From: Nonomuraea sediminis
Lineage (GTDB): Bacteria; Actinomycetota; Actinomycetes; Streptosporangiales; Streptosporangiaceae
DNA: 64,000 nt
NCBI RefSeq assembly: GCF_018531495.1
Contig: NZ_JAHDTI010000009.1
Span: 186,001 to 250,000, forward strand
Direction: 5' to 3'
Of the stretch, positions 7,574 to 16,231 are shown piece after piece; position 1 is the stretch's first letter; every line of letters begins with the position of its first letter. A model generated the notes under the pieces. That model ran no database searches. It was given only the letters and a program-made list of their open reading frames with translations, and was not told the origin of the DNA. The position numbers and the translations under genes were made by a program.

Positions 7574-9292
7574 TCACTCTCTCCTCTGAACGATCAGGTA
7601 GTCGAAGTCCGTGGGCAGGACGGTGATCCGGTCGGAGAACCACTCCACCGTGAAGGCGCCGTCACCCTGGCTGCCCACGCACACTCCCGGCATGGCGACA
7701 CCGGCGAACCCCCGGGGTGCGGCGTCCGTGGTGAGCAGGATGATCCCGGAGCCGTCCGCGAGAGGGGAACGGATGCGCACCGGATCCCCGCTGTCGGTCA
7801 TGGCGTCCGTCGTGTTCACCCCGGCCAGCGAGGGGTCGCCGGAGTCGATGACGACCCAGTTGAACCCGACGTCCACGGGCGTCGGCGACAGGTCGAGAGT
7901 GGCGACCGTGAAGACGCCGTCGTTCTTGGCGTCCACCTTGAGTCCGGTGATCTCGTGCTCCGACGGCTCGGCCAGTTCCACGGTCAGCAGGATCACCGAG
8001 CCGCTCTTGACCGTGTCCGCCGGCACATCGAGGCTGTTCTCCCCTTGCGGGATGGACCCGGAACCCGCCTCATAGGGCATGCCGCCTATCGTCCCCTTGG
8101 CCCGCTTCATGACGAGGTAGCCGAAGGCCATCCCTTCCACGCTCTCCCCGTCGATCGGCGCCACCGAGAAGGAGCCGCCCTCGCGGCCGGTCACGCCGAG
8201 GGACCCGATGGGTCGCAGTTCGCGGGTACGCGGCTGACCGAGATGGGCCGAGTTCCCGGCGATCCCGGACAGGTCAGAGGTAACGAAGATCTTCGCATCG
8301 TCGGACAGCCCGGGCACCGCGACGGACGCGTACCCGCCGCTGAGCGCGCCGCTTCCGGCGACGTAGGTCTCCCCGGCGGGGAACACCGGTTTCGGCTCCG
8401 GCCGCCGCAAGTTGATCACGACGATCGCGACGACGGCGACGAGGGCGATGCCCATGACCGCGACCAGGGCTTTCATCGCCCATGGCGCGATCAGCGGAAG
8501 CGCCACCCTGGTGCCTTTGACACGGAACGACGTCTCACCGTCGTCGATGCTCGCCGTCACGAAGAAGGGGAGCTCCCGTGGTTTCCCGGTGAACGGAGGG
8601 CGCGCGGACACTCGCAGAGGCACCACGGTGCGACCGGGGTCGATCGGCAGATCGGTCACCGGCATCGACATGCGCAGTGCGTCCTCAGGGTCGGAGGCGC
8701 TCAGCCGAGCCCGGTGGGTCAGGTTGCCCCGGCTGTTCAGGGTGATCGAATGGCGGGTCGCCCACCGGCCCCGGGAGACCTCAGGGGTCAGCTCGACCTT
8801 GAGGTCGTCGAAGCCGCCGACGATGCACGTCCCCTCGGCGTACGCGAAAACGCCCCTGCTGACCCGGGAGCGGGCCAGTACGGTGAACTCCGCCTCCCCC
8901 GCGGGAACGGACGGGGAATGTGGCGGGGCGAAGCTGATCGCGCAGGTAGCCGTGCCTCCAGGCGGGACCACGAGCTCGTCGGGCTCCACGGTCGCGAACG
9001 CCGCCGCGTCCCCCTCGACCTCGACGTCGACCCGCTCGACCCGGGTACCCCTGTTGCGTACGGTCACGGTCGTGGATGCCTGCTCGCCGGGCGTGACGGA
9101 AACCCATCGCTCGGACAACCCGGCGACGAGTTCCGCATGCTGCTCAGGCGGACGCGGCTCTTCGGGCTGCGGCAGGCGGTTGTCCTCCGGCTCACGGTCG
9201 CGGTCGTCCCAGGCGAGATACTCCCCGCACTCGACGCAGAACCTGGTGCCGTCCGGGTTGACGTCGCCGCAGTTCGGGCAGGTGATGCTCAT
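7574..9292 (-). CDS. Zinc-ribbon, Ig-like, single-TM protein of the eCIS locus (putative membrane adaptor, CisA-like)
   Basis: 572 residues. Residues 5-22 are a zinc ribbon (CPNC, then CVEC). A proline/glutamate-rich stretch follows, then two Ig-like beta regions (about 60-155 and 165-262), one membrane segment (about 271-294), and a C-terminal part of about 275 residues, all beta, with repeats of the type GVFTVATLDL / GAFTVEWFSD. With the ribbon at the N-terminus before a single TM, the N-terminal half is probably cytoplasmic. A protein of this build is a regular member of actinobacterial eCIS loci. From memory, the Streptomyces coelicolor counterpart (CisA) is reported to tether the particle to the cytoplasmic membrane under stress; transferring that role here is inference. 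ATGA overlap with the tail terminator gene. Confidence 0.7.
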   Translation of the reverse strand: MSITCPNCGDVNPDGTRFCVECGEYLAWDDRDREPEDNRLPQPEEPRPPEQHAELVAGLSERWVSVTPGEQASTTVTVRNRGTRVERVDVEVEGDAAAFATVEPDELVVPPGGTATCAISFAPPHSPSVPAGEAEFTVLARSRVSRGVFAYAEGTCIVGGFDDLKVELTPEVSRGRWATRHSITLNSRGNLTHRARLSASDPEDALRMSMPVTDLPIDPGRTVVPLRVSARPPFTGKPRELPFFVTASIDDGETSFRVKGTRVALPLIAPWAMKALVAVMGIALVAVVAIVVINLRRPEPKPVFPAGETYVAGSGALSGGYASVAVPGLSDDAKIFVTSDLSGIAGNSAHLGQPRTRELRPIGSLGVTGREGGSFSVAPIDGESVEGMAFGYLVMKRAKGTIGGMPYEAGSGSIPQGENSLDVPADTVKSGSVILLTVELAEPSEHEITGLKVDAKNDGVFTVATLDLSPTPVDVGFNWVVIDSGDPSLAGVNTTDAMTDSGDPVRIRSPLADGSGIILLTTDAAPRGFAGVAMPGVCVGSQGDGAFTVEWFSDRITVLPTDFDYLIVQRRE

Positions 9293-9885
9293 CCCAGTCC
9301 TTCGGGGCTGTGGCGTTCTTCCGCGCGGACTCCGAGCGGTTCCCTTACCGGTGGCGCGACGGGCGCGGGCGAGTCCGGCGTGATCGGAGCGCTGACCACG
9401 ACATTGACGAACGGCCGCGGCCCAGCGGCGGCCTCGAGGGTCCGGTCCTCCCGCGGTGGGCAGGCGGCCGCCATCGTGACCGGGAGCCCGAGCTCTGCCA
9501 GCGAGCCCGTCAGCCGGTCGGCCGGGATGGTGTCATGGGCTAGCAGCGCGCGCAGGATCGCACTCAGCAGCCGATGCTCCTCCTCCGGCTCCGGAGCGCG
9601 GACCGTCACCAGGTACGACAGGCTGAGGTACCGGGGAGGGCGGCGCCTGGCGGTGACCGCGCCGTCGGCGTTGACCTCGTTGATCGTGCCCTGCCGTCGC
9701 CTGCCCAGGTCCTCACGGATGTCGTAGAGGCGGAGGTGCACCGCGGGCGCCTCGCCCTCGGCCGCCGGCTCCGCTCCGGGCGCGCTGAGGAGAACCTCGG
9801 CCTTGGAGCGGGCCAGCGCCTCCCGGCGGATCAGCTCGCGCAGCGCGTCATCGACCTCGCCGATCACCCCGTCCTGTTTGCTCAC
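9289..9885 (-). CDS. Pvc16/DUF4255 family tail terminator of eCIS
   Basis: 198 residues. The N-terminal 140 residues match the Pvc16/Afp16 type: an opening helix (GEVDDALRELIRREAL), VHLRLYDIREDLGRRR, YLSLSYLVTVRAPEPEEEHRLLSAILRALLAH and a proline-rich tail. In antifeeding prophage and PVC particles the homologue caps the inner tube and sheath at the end distal to the baseplate. GTG start overlaps the luxR stop as GTGA, and the gene's own stop overlaps the next start as ATGA, so expression is tied to the regulator rather than to the main structural operon. Confidence 0.8.
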   Translation of the reverse strand: MSKQDGVIGEVDDALRELIRREALARSKAEVLLSAPGAEPAAEGEAPAVHLRLYDIREDLGRRRQGTINEVNADGAVTARRRPPRYLSLSYLVTVRAPEPEEEHRLLSAILRALLAHDTIPADRLTGSLAELGLPVTMAAACPPREDRTLEAAAGPRPFVNVVVSAPITPDSPAPVAPPVREPLGVRAEERHSPEGLG

Positions 9886-10505
9886 AGCAGCCCGTTGCGC
9901 AGGGCGTAGGCGACCGCGTGGGCGCGGTTGCGGAGGTGAAGCCTGGTGGTGATGTCGTGCAGGACGGTTTTCACCGTGCGTTGCGAGTACGCCAGCTTGG
10001 CGGCGACCTCCGCGGTGTCATAGCCGTCCGCGATGAGACGCAACACCTGGACCTCGCGCTCGGCCAGGCCGGAGAAGTTCAGTCCGCGCGGGGTGAGCAG
10101 GTCGCCCTGTACCCGGCTGACCTGGGCGAGCAGCCTGCCGAGCAGATCGGCCGGCATGGAGCCTCCGCCCGCGATGGCCGACCGGATCACGGAGACGAGT
10201 CGTTCGGGGCTCGCCTCCGCCCGCCGTACGACGCCTGACACCCCGATCTCCACGATGGCGAGCAGCCCGGAGTCGTCCACGGTTCCGGCGACGACCACCA
10301 GCCGGAGGTCGCCGTGGCAGCGCAGGGTGCGCAGGACGCCCAGGGTCTCCTGGCACACGGTGTCGGCGACCACCAGTGCCACGTGCGCGTTCTCCGGGTG
10401 GTCCGCCTCCAGGATCTCGACCTCGGACCGCTGCTTGAGCTGGCTCAGCACCCCGGCACGGGAGATGGGGTCGTGGGCCCGCACGACCACCTGGATACGC
10501 TCCAT
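9882..10505 (-). CDS. Orphan LuxR-family response regulator of the eCIS locus
   Basis: 207 residues: receiver-like domain (about 1-120) and a C-terminal LuxR/NarL helix-turn-helix (LAEREVQVLRLIADGYDTAEVAAKL, then SQRTVKTVLHDITTRLHLRNRAHAVAYAL). The receiver is atypical: the usual acidic pair at the start (VDDH) is RAHD and the phosphoacceptor region reads VALVVADTV, so it may respond to something other than phosphorylation. No histidine kinase is adjacent. ATG at 10505 has GGAGATCGG just before it; the longer frame lacks a site. First gene of the regulator, tail terminator, membrane adaptor operon; divergent from the small gene at 10716, whose promoter it may also control. Confidence 0.85.
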   Translation of the reverse strand: MERIQVVVRAHDPISRAGVLSQLKQRSEVEILEADHPENAHVALVVADTVCQETLGVLRTLRCHGDLRLVVVAGTVDDSGLLAIVEIGVSGVVRRAEASPERLVSVIRSAIAGGGSMPADLLGRLLAQVSRVQGDLLTPRGLNFSGLAEREVQVLRLIADGYDTAEVAAKLAYSQRTVKTVLHDITTRLHLRNRAHAVAYALRNGLL

Positions 10506-10715
10506 CCGATCTCCATTCGGCGCCCGCTCGATCCGGCAAGGCAGATACCTCCGAAAATCGCATATCCAGCATTCCGAATGTGCCCGCGTCGCCCAGGGCA
10601 GCGCCAGAATTCGATCAACAAACCTTTGCCACACGGCGTACGAATGTCGTTATTTCTTCGCGAGAGCGGATTCTATTCTCCAATCTGGAGCACAGGAATT
10701 CGATGGGGGCGGAAC
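10506..10715. promoter_or_regulatory. Divergent promoter region between luxR and the small plus-strand genes
   Basis: 210 bases, clearly more AT-rich than the flanking genes around 10590-10700. It must hold promoters for both directions. I cannot fix -35/-10 pairs with confidence. A run TTCTATTCTCC near 10670 could hold a plus-strand -10. Confidence 0.5.
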
Positions 10716-11132
10716 ATGGCGACACTGAGCGTCAGAACGAACATGAATGTGGCAGTGAGGTCCATCGACGACACCACGTCCTCCGGCCTGGGCAGCTCGT
10801 TCAATGTCAGCAACGGTTTCCCCGTGTCAGGGAAGGCGCTGGCCACGCCCGGCGTCCCGCTGACGGTTCAGATCTCCGCCGAGAACGACAGGGGCGACGG
10901 CAACACCTGCACGTTCGTGGTCACCGACCCCGAAGGCAGCGGGCTGTTCCTCGGGGAGGCCGCCCTGACCTGGCAGGAGGGCGACACCAGCACCGGCTGG
11001 GTGGAGTTCAGCGGTTTCCCGCTCCGAGCCGACGGCGTCTCGCCTGTGGGTGACTGCGACTACAGCATTTCCCTGGTCCACGACACCGACTCGAGCGGCA
11101 CGCGAATCGGTGTCCGAGTCTTCACCCTCTGA
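10716..11132 (+). CDS. Unknown 138-residue eCIS-locus protein
   Basis: I do not recognise the family. The sequence is rich in Ser, Thr, Gly, Val and Asp, looks entirely beta, and has two cysteines (NTCTFVV, GDCDYSI) and no signal peptide or TM segment. It opens MATLSVRTNMNVAVRSIDD and ends RIGVRVFTL. ATG follows GGGGGCGG. Its place inside the eCIS locus, on the opposite strand to all structural genes, suggests a particle-associated accessory protein or cargo, but nothing in the sequence proves this. Next gene 18 bases downstream. Confidence 0.6.
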   Translation: MATLSVRTNMNVAVRSIDDTTSSGLGSSFNVSNGFPVSGKALATPGVPLTVQISAENDRGDGNTCTFVVTDPEGSGLFLGEAALTWQEGDTSTGWVEFSGFPLRADGVSPVGDCDYSISLVHDTDSSGTRIGVRVFTL

Positions 11133-11150
11133 CGGCAAAGGAAAGCGCAC

Positions 11151-11423
11151 ATGAGCACTGAACCGGACCTGGAGACACTGCCCGACCTCGAACTCCCCGA
11201 GCAACTGCCGGACGACGCCGAGGTGGACCTCACCGAGCTCCCCGTGTTCGACGTCTGCCTGCGATTCAACGGGCGTCCCTGGCAGTCGCTCAAGGTTTCC
11301 GCACCGTCGCCGGAGGATGTCGCGGTAATCATGGACAACTTCGCGGCCAGAATCAATGCCATTCTGGTTCAGCGGCGCTATCCGCCCGGAATGTGCACCT
11401 GGACGCATAACGCCTGCTTCTGA
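11151..11423 (+). CDS. Unknown 90-residue eCIS-locus protein
   Basis: Acidic N-terminal third (Asp/Glu/Leu/Pro-rich, pattern D-L-E-x-L-P), then a compact part with CLRFNGRPWQSLKV, a helix EDVAVIMDNFAARINAILVQRR and the ending GMCTWTHNACF with two cysteines. No domain recognised. The preceding gene is 18 bases upstream, with AAGGAAAG before ATG, so the two are probably one transcript. It ends 2 bases from the convergent stop of the tail protein I gene. Confidence 0.6.
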   Translation: MSTEPDLETLPDLELPEQLPDDAEVDLTELPVFDVCLRFNGRPWQSLKVSAPSPEDVAVIMDNFAARINAILVQRRYPPGMCTWTHNACF

Positions 11424-11425
11424 AT

Positions 11426-11968
11426 TCAGGATTGGCCGGGCGGGTTGAGTATGGTCACCTCGACGCTGACGTGAGCGGGTACGCCCAGCTCGAGCACCTC
11501 CTTGAGCCAGGTACGGTCGACCTCCGTCTCGTCGGGAAGGTGGATGGTGACCTTGGCCTCATCCGTGCCCGGCAGATGGCCGCCCGGCCTGGTGGACCAG
11601 CCGACGCCGCCCGTGTCGGTGACCTGCGCGTCGACGCCGGTGAGGGTGTTCACCAGCCTGGCCAGCGCGTCCAGGGTGCCGCGCCCGCGGTGCAGTGACA
11701 CGGCGTCGGCCACGAGCGCGCGTCGCTGGGCCTCGGTCATCTGCTCGCCGAAACCGATGGCGACCCAGTTCGCCAGCCACGGGAGCATGTCCGAAGGCGT
11801 GAGGGCGGGGTCGAGGTAGCTGTCGAGGCAGTCCAGCGTCGTGAGGATGGGGGCGAGCACTTCGTCCAGCGCCTGTGTCAGGTTCTGGGCGAGGTCGTCG
11901 GCGAACATGGCCGGCAGCTGCTCGCCCAGGGGATGGGCGCTGGCCAGGTGGGTGACCGCTCCACGCAT
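11426..11968 (-). CDS. Phage tail protein I-like baseplate protein (Afp12 role)
   Basis: 180 residues of the tail protein I / TIGR02242 type: LPAMFADDLAQNLTQALDEVLAPILTTLDCLDSYLDP, PWLANWVAIGFGE, RALVADAVSLHRGRGT and LARLVNTLTG, then a beta part ending with VPAHVSVEVTIL. In phage P2 and eCIS this subunit joins baseplate protein J to form the wedge. Last gene of the main structural operon, 3 bases after the J stop. Shorter than Afp12-type proteins, as is common in actinobacterial loci. Confidence 0.82.
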   Translation of the reverse strand: MRGAVTHLASAHPLGEQLPAMFADDLAQNLTQALDEVLAPILTTLDCLDSYLDPALTPSDMLPWLANWVAIGFGEQMTEAQRRALVADAVSLHRGRGTLDALARLVNTLTGVDAQVTDTGGVGWSTRPGGHLPGTDEAKVTIHLPDETEVDRTWLKEVLELGVPAHVSVEVTILNPPGQS

Positions 11969-11971
11969 CGC

Positions 11972-13909
11972 TCATTGCTCCACTCTGATCTGGTGCCTGT
12001 AGGAGAAGACCAGGGCGTCCTGTTCCAGGACGATCCGCTGGGTGGGCTCGCCGCGCTCCCCGGTGACCGGGTCGGCCTCGAACAACTGGACGTCCTCGAC
12101 GAGCTCGACGCCGCCCACTCGCTGGAGCACGGCGTGGACGTCCCCCGACTGCACCATGCGGCCGAACGGCCAGCCGGTGCCGAACTGACCACCGGTGATC
12201 GGGTTGAGGAAGGTGTCGAGGGCCAGCACGGCGTTGTTGTACACCGCCTCGCGGATCGAGCCCGACCTCGCCAGCAGCCTGGCCACGACGGTGACACCCT
12301 GGTAGTAGGGCGGCTCGACCAGTACACGCGCCCCCAGGCAACGCCGGGCACCCAGGTACAGCCCGATCTTCCTGACCAGTTCCTTGGTGGGCTGCAGGTG
12401 CTCGAAGCTCATCCTGGTTGCGTTCACGCGTGGCACCACCAGCACCCGGACCCCTTGACCCGGCGCGGGGACGCACTTGATCCGTGCCGCCTCCGGCGCC
12501 GCCTCCCGCGCGAGTGCCTCGTAGTCCTCCACGGTGACGGCGCGGTCCCTGATGCGCAGTTGCAGCGGGCCCCGAGCGGCGGCGTTGGCCGTCGACTCGG
12601 CGTCCACGCCGCCCATCGCGGGCTTGCCGTTGGTGACCGAATTCACGAACGGCATCGGCTCGCGCTGGACCTTGAGCACCCCGCGTGCCACGTTGCCGCG
12701 GGACCCCCCGCCGGTCAGGTAGCGCGGCACCTGGATGAAGGCGCCCTTCTCCGGCACGTCACCGTAGCGGCACAACGAGCCGTCCTCCTCCCGTACCGCG
12801 GGCCCGAAGACGATCTCGCCCGCGGCCCGGTCCACCATGACGTGCCGGTCACCGGGTCCCGAGGTGGCGAAGGAGCTCACCTCGGTCCACTCCTGCGTAC
12901 CGCCACGCGCGTGCACGTGCACCACCAGCCTCTCGTCGGTGGCGACCATGGGCGGGCGCAACACGGCGAGCCGCTGCCCGGGAACGCCCTCCGCGACGCC
13001 CACGATCTCGTCCGCCACGACGTCGGCGTGAAAGGCCGCGACCGTCCCGCCGACGGTCGCGGCGCTCACCGCCATGACGCGCGGCGTGGCGGTGTACGAC
13101 GGCTGACCTTCCCTCGCCTCGACCACGCGGCACCGTAGCCAGCCCGCCCGGTGCTCTCCCAGCACGGAAGCCACATGGTCGCCCGGTACGTGCACCTCCA
13201 CCACGCCGTCCTGGGTCAGCCCGCCCGTGGTGTCACGGCTCACCCCGCACGTCGTCCAGTCGCTCGTCTCCCCGTTCCAGTACTGCCATTCGAGCGGTGG
13301 GTCGCGGGGATCGACTCCGGGCCCGGCGACCGCGCAGTCGAACCTGAGGCGGACCACGCATCCGGGCACGGCGTTCGAGAGCCCGAAGTACACCGCGTCG
13401 CCCTGGCGGGGTGAGCGGGCGAAGCAGTCCACACCCGTCCCTTCCGCGAGCTCGTCGTTCTGGTCCACCGGAGCGGATCCGACGGAGCCGGTGGAGAGCT
13501 GAACAAGCGAACACGGGACGATCACCAGGTCGGCTTCGGTCATGAAGACGACGGGATCGCTCGCGTCCACCGTGCTCTCGCTCGCCACGGGCGTGCCCGC
13601 CGGGATCGTGACCGGCTGCTGCCTGGCCGCCGACAGCGTGAACGTGAGGTCGCAACGCGCCGGTGCCGGCGGGAACCGCCGTACGCCGATGAGGTCCAGG
13701 TAGCGAAGGTAGTGCAGGTCGGTGACCCGGTTCAGACGGTAGAGCAGCTGGTCGACCATGAACGCGAACGCCTCGATGAGCGTGACACCAGGATCGGAGA
13801 CGTTGTGATCCGTCCATGCCGGACAGCGCTCCTGGACGAGGCGTTTGGCCTCGTCCACGAGGTCCTGGAAACGGCGGTCGTCGAGGTTGGGAGCGGGAAG
13901 CGCCATCAT
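11972..13909 (-). CDS. Baseplate J-like protein (Afp11 role)
   Basis: 645 residues. The N-terminal signature DDRRFQDLVDEAKRLVQERCPAWTDHNVSDPGVTLIEAFA is that of putative baseplate assembly proteins, followed by MVDQLLYRLNRV and a long beta-rich body. Near residues 445-460 is RAVTVEDYEALAREAAPEAARIKCV, a recurrent J-protein element, and the C-terminal domain includes VYNNAVLALDTFLNPITGGQFGTGWPFG. It forms the baseplate wedge that triggers sheath contraction. ATGA overlap with the gp25 gene upstream. Confidence 0.88.
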   Translation of the reverse strand: MMALPAPNLDDRRFQDLVDEAKRLVQERCPAWTDHNVSDPGVTLIEAFAFMVDQLLYRLNRVTDLHYLRYLDLIGVRRFPPAPARCDLTFTLSAARQQPVTIPAGTPVASESTVDASDPVVFMTEADLVIVPCSLVQLSTGSVGSAPVDQNDELAEGTGVDCFARSPRQGDAVYFGLSNAVPGCVVRLRFDCAVAGPGVDPRDPPLEWQYWNGETSDWTTCGVSRDTTGGLTQDGVVEVHVPGDHVASVLGEHRAGWLRCRVVEAREGQPSYTATPRVMAVSAATVGGTVAAFHADVVADEIVGVAEGVPGQRLAVLRPPMVATDERLVVHVHARGGTQEWTEVSSFATSGPGDRHVMVDRAAGEIVFGPAVREEDGSLCRYGDVPEKGAFIQVPRYLTGGGSRGNVARGVLKVQREPMPFVNSVTNGKPAMGGVDAESTANAAARGPLQLRIRDRAVTVEDYEALAREAAPEAARIKCVPAPGQGVRVLVVPRVNATRMSFEHLQPTKELVRKIGLYLGARRCLGARVLVEPPYYQGVTVVARLLARSGSIREAVYNNAVLALDTFLNPITGGQFGTGWPFGRMVQSGDVHAVLQRVGGVELVEDVQLFEADPVTGERGEPTQRIVLEQDALVFSYRHQIRVEQ

Positions 13910-14313
13910 GCTCCTTCGTTCGGGATGACGTAGAAGGGGAAGACGAGGTTGCGCGGGTCGTTGTCACCGCGGATGGCGTAGCGGAGGTCGATGAGCAGGA
14001 TCCCCTCGTCCACATGGTCGAAGCCCACGTGGACGTCGTGCAGGCGGATGCGGGGTTCCCAGCGTTCCAGCGCCTGCCGTACCTCGTAGGAGATCAGCCC
14101 TGCCGTGGCCGCGTTGGTGGGCGCGAACACCAGATCATGGATGGCGCAGCCGAATTCCGGCCGCATCGGCCGCTCGCCGGGAGAGGTGCCGAGGATGAGG
14201 TGGATGCTCTCCGCGATCTCCCGCTCCCCTGCGGCGAGCTCGATCGACCCGGTCCGGTCGATCCTGATGGGAAAGGCCCAGCCCGCGCCGATGAAGTCCC
14301 TGCTCATGGTCAT
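13906..14313 (-). CDS. GPW/gp25 family baseplate protein (Afp9 role)
   Basis: 135 residues. T4 gp25-like: GWAFPIRIDRTGSIELAAGE, IAESIHLILGTSPGERPMRPEFGC (the conserved I-x-L-I-L-x-T-x-x-G-E-R-x-M-x-P-x-F-G core) and IRLHDVHVGFDHVDEGILLIDLRY. It initiates sheath assembly at the baseplate. ATG at 14313 overlaps the PAAR stop as ATGA; an internal ATG two codons on is less likely. Confidence 0.9.
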   Translation of the reverse strand: MTMSRDFIGAGWAFPIRIDRTGSIELAAGEREIAESIHLILGTSPGERPMRPEFGCAIHDLVFAPTNAATAGLISYEVRQALERWEPRIRLHDVHVGFDHVDEGILLIDLRYAIRGDNDPRNLVFPFYVIPNEGA

Positions 14314-14594
14314 CCGCCGATCATCACCGTCGGGCAGCCGACGAGGATCATGGCCCCGCATCCGGCACGGTCGCCCACCCGTGCGGCGGGCAGCCCGCCG
14401 ATGAGCACGGTCGCGCTGCCGGGCCCGACGATGGGCGTGGGTGGGTGCGGCGTCGTGGGTGAGGGGAACGAGCAGGCGTGCATCGTGGTGAGCGTCGCCG
14501 CGGGCATCCCGCCGATGAGCACCGTGGGCACGCCAGGCCCGGTGATGACGCCTGGGTGATCCGTCGGGTCGCCCACCCGTGCCGCGAAGCCCAT
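14310..14594 (-). CDS. PAAR-domain spike tip protein (Afp10 role)
   Basis: 94 residues, two PAAR repeats: AARVGDPTDHPGVITGPGVPTVLIGGMPAA and, after a Pro-rich turn, GPGSATVLIGGLPAARVGDRAGCG ending GCPTVMIGG. His and Cys ligands for the zinc at the apex are present. It would sharpen the VgrG-like spike; no C-terminal toxin extension is attached. TGATG overlap with the spike gene. Confidence 0.92.
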   Translation of the reverse strand: MGFAARVGDPTDHPGVITGPGVPTVLIGGMPAATLTTMHACSFPSPTTPHPPTPIVGPGSATVLIGGLPAARVGDRAGCGAMILVGCPTVMIGG

Positions 14595-16231
14595 CAGTTG
14601 ATCCTCACCTGGGTGCCCCTGATCTCCACGTCGGCCTGGCCGGTCATGGTGACGCGGGCGCCTTTGAGCTCCAGCTGCCCCATGCCCGCGTCGATGGTGA
14701 CGCCGTTGGCTCCCTTGATCGCGAGCATGCCGGTACGCGCGTCCAGCCGTACCGTCAGCCGCTCGTCACCGGAGGCGAGCAGGACTCCGCTGCCGCCGGT
14801 GACCGAGTCGACGAGCTCCAGCCGGTGACCGGTCCTGGAGACCAGGGCGCGAACGTTCACCTGCCCGCTGACGTCGTCGATCATCGGGGTGGACAGGCCG
14901 GGTGGCGCGTCCTGCCCGTTGTAGAGACCGCCGAGCACGTACGGGTGGTCGAAGTCCCCGTTCTCGAAGCCGACCAGCACCTCGTCTCCGACCTCGGCGG
15001 GCAGCACCGCTCCCCGGTCGCTCCCCGCACCGGCGGTGATCACCCTGGCCCAGCCGCTGGTGTATCCGGCGGCGAGCCAGGGCATGCTCAGCCGGAGCCT
15101 GCCCTGCCCCGCCGGGTCGTGCACGTCGCTCACGATGGCGGGCACCAGTCCCAGGCCGCCGGGCGGTGCCGGGCAAGGGGGGCATCCGGCCGACACGGTG
15201 AAGGCGGTGGTGTAGCCGGTGACGCCGGAGAACGCGTGACGCGTCGTCGACAGCGTGTACTTTCCTTCGAAGGGCGCGCCGACGTTGGTCAGCGCGACCA
15301 CGGTGCCCGCGCGCAGCACCGGATCTCCCCTGACCACGCCCTCCAGTTCGGCCGCGCTGCCGCCCAGTTCCGCGGCCAGCGCGCCGGCCGCGGCTGCCAC
15401 GTCGGCTTGCGTGCGGTACGTGCTCTCGCCTGCCGTCAACGACGGCGCGCCGAACCGCTTGCCCAACGCGACCGGGTCGGCGCCGGGCACCTCCGCCTCG
15501 GCCGCGCGGGGGGTGGCCATGGCGGCGACCTCCTGCTTGTTCTCGAAATCCCAGCCACGCACCTCGACCTCGGGCACCTGGCCCCCGGCCGTGACGGTGG
15601 CGCGGAGCGACAGCAGGGCGCCACCCGCCTCGACGGAGACCGCGGGCCCCGCGGGCGGCCTGGGCAGCCGGAACGACAACTTCCCGTCAGTGACGCGCAC
15701 CCTCGCCCCGGTACGGCGGGCCAGCCGGCACAGGAACTCCCAGTCGCTGATCCCGTCCTGGTTGATCTGCGTGCCGGGGCGGCCGCCGACACCTGGCAGC
15801 GGGTCGATCTCCCCCGGTTGCAGGCCCGCCCGGCGCGCCACCTTGCGCACGATGTCCGCGACCGTCATATCCGGATATACGGCCACACGCCGGCCTCGCA
15901 TGAGCCGGTGTGCCTCGTCCATCCCCCGCACCTCGGCGTAAGTCCCGTCGGGGGTCACGTCGAGTGCCACCGAGGTGACCTCACCGTTCATCAGCAGGCG
16001 GGGACCACCGGGGTCGGAGGTCTGCACCTTCAGCCGTACCTTGGCGCCGATGGCGAAGCCGCCCTTGCTCAGCGCCACGTTGGCGTCGTCGCGGAAGCGC
16101 AGGACGAACATGTCGGGAAGGTGACCGCTGTCCTCGACATATCCCGATACGAGCCGGATCGCGACGTCCTCCGGCAGAGGGTTGCCCTCAACGTCCACCA
16201 TGAGGCCACCGGTGAACAACTCAGCGGCCAC
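14594..16231 (-). CDS. VgrG-like spike protein (Afp8 role)
   Basis: 545 residues: gp27-like N-terminal region (LVSGYVEDSGHLPDMFVLRF, then PDMTVADIVRKVARRAGL, WEFLCRLARRTGARV), a gp5-like OB fold (GLVPAIVSDVHDPAGQGRLRL, WARVITAGAG, GDEVLVGFENGDFDHPYVLGGLYNG) and a short C-terminal beta helix (GMLAIKGANGVTIDAGMGQLELKG). It forms the central trimeric spike. No effector extension. GTG start overlaps the LysM gene by 11 bases. Confidence 0.92.
   Translation of the reverse strand: MAAELFTGGLMVDVEGNPLPEDVAIRLVSGYVEDSGHLPDMFVLRFRDDANVALSKGGFAIGAKVRLKVQTSDPGGPRLLMNGEVTSVALDVTPDGTYAEVRGMDEAHRLMRGRRVAVYPDMTVADIVRKVARRAGLQPGEIDPLPGVGGRPGTQINQDGISDWEFLCRLARRTGARVRVTDGKLSFRLPRPPAGPAVSVEAGGALLSLRATVTAGGQVPEVEVRGWDFENKQEVAAMATPRAAEAEVPGADPVALGKRFGAPSLTAGESTYRTQADVAAAAGALAAELGGSAAELEGVVRGDPVLRAGTVVALTNVGAPFEGKYTLSTTRHAFSGVTGYTTAFTVSAGCPPCPAPPGGLGLVPAIVSDVHDPAGQGRLRLSMPWLAAGYTSGWARVITAGAGSDRGAVLPAEVGDEVLVGFENGDFDHPYVLGGLYNGQDAPPGLSTPMIDDVSGQVNVRALVSRTGHRLELVDSVTGGSGVLLASGDERLTVRLDARTGMLAIKGANGVTIDAGMGQLELKGARVTMTGQADVEIRGTQVRIN

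Noticed and set aside
11151..11423. RiPP precursor peptide (acidic leader, Cys-rich end)
   Set aside because: No maturation enzyme nearby, the middle looks like a folded helix-strand domain, and only two cysteines lie at the end.
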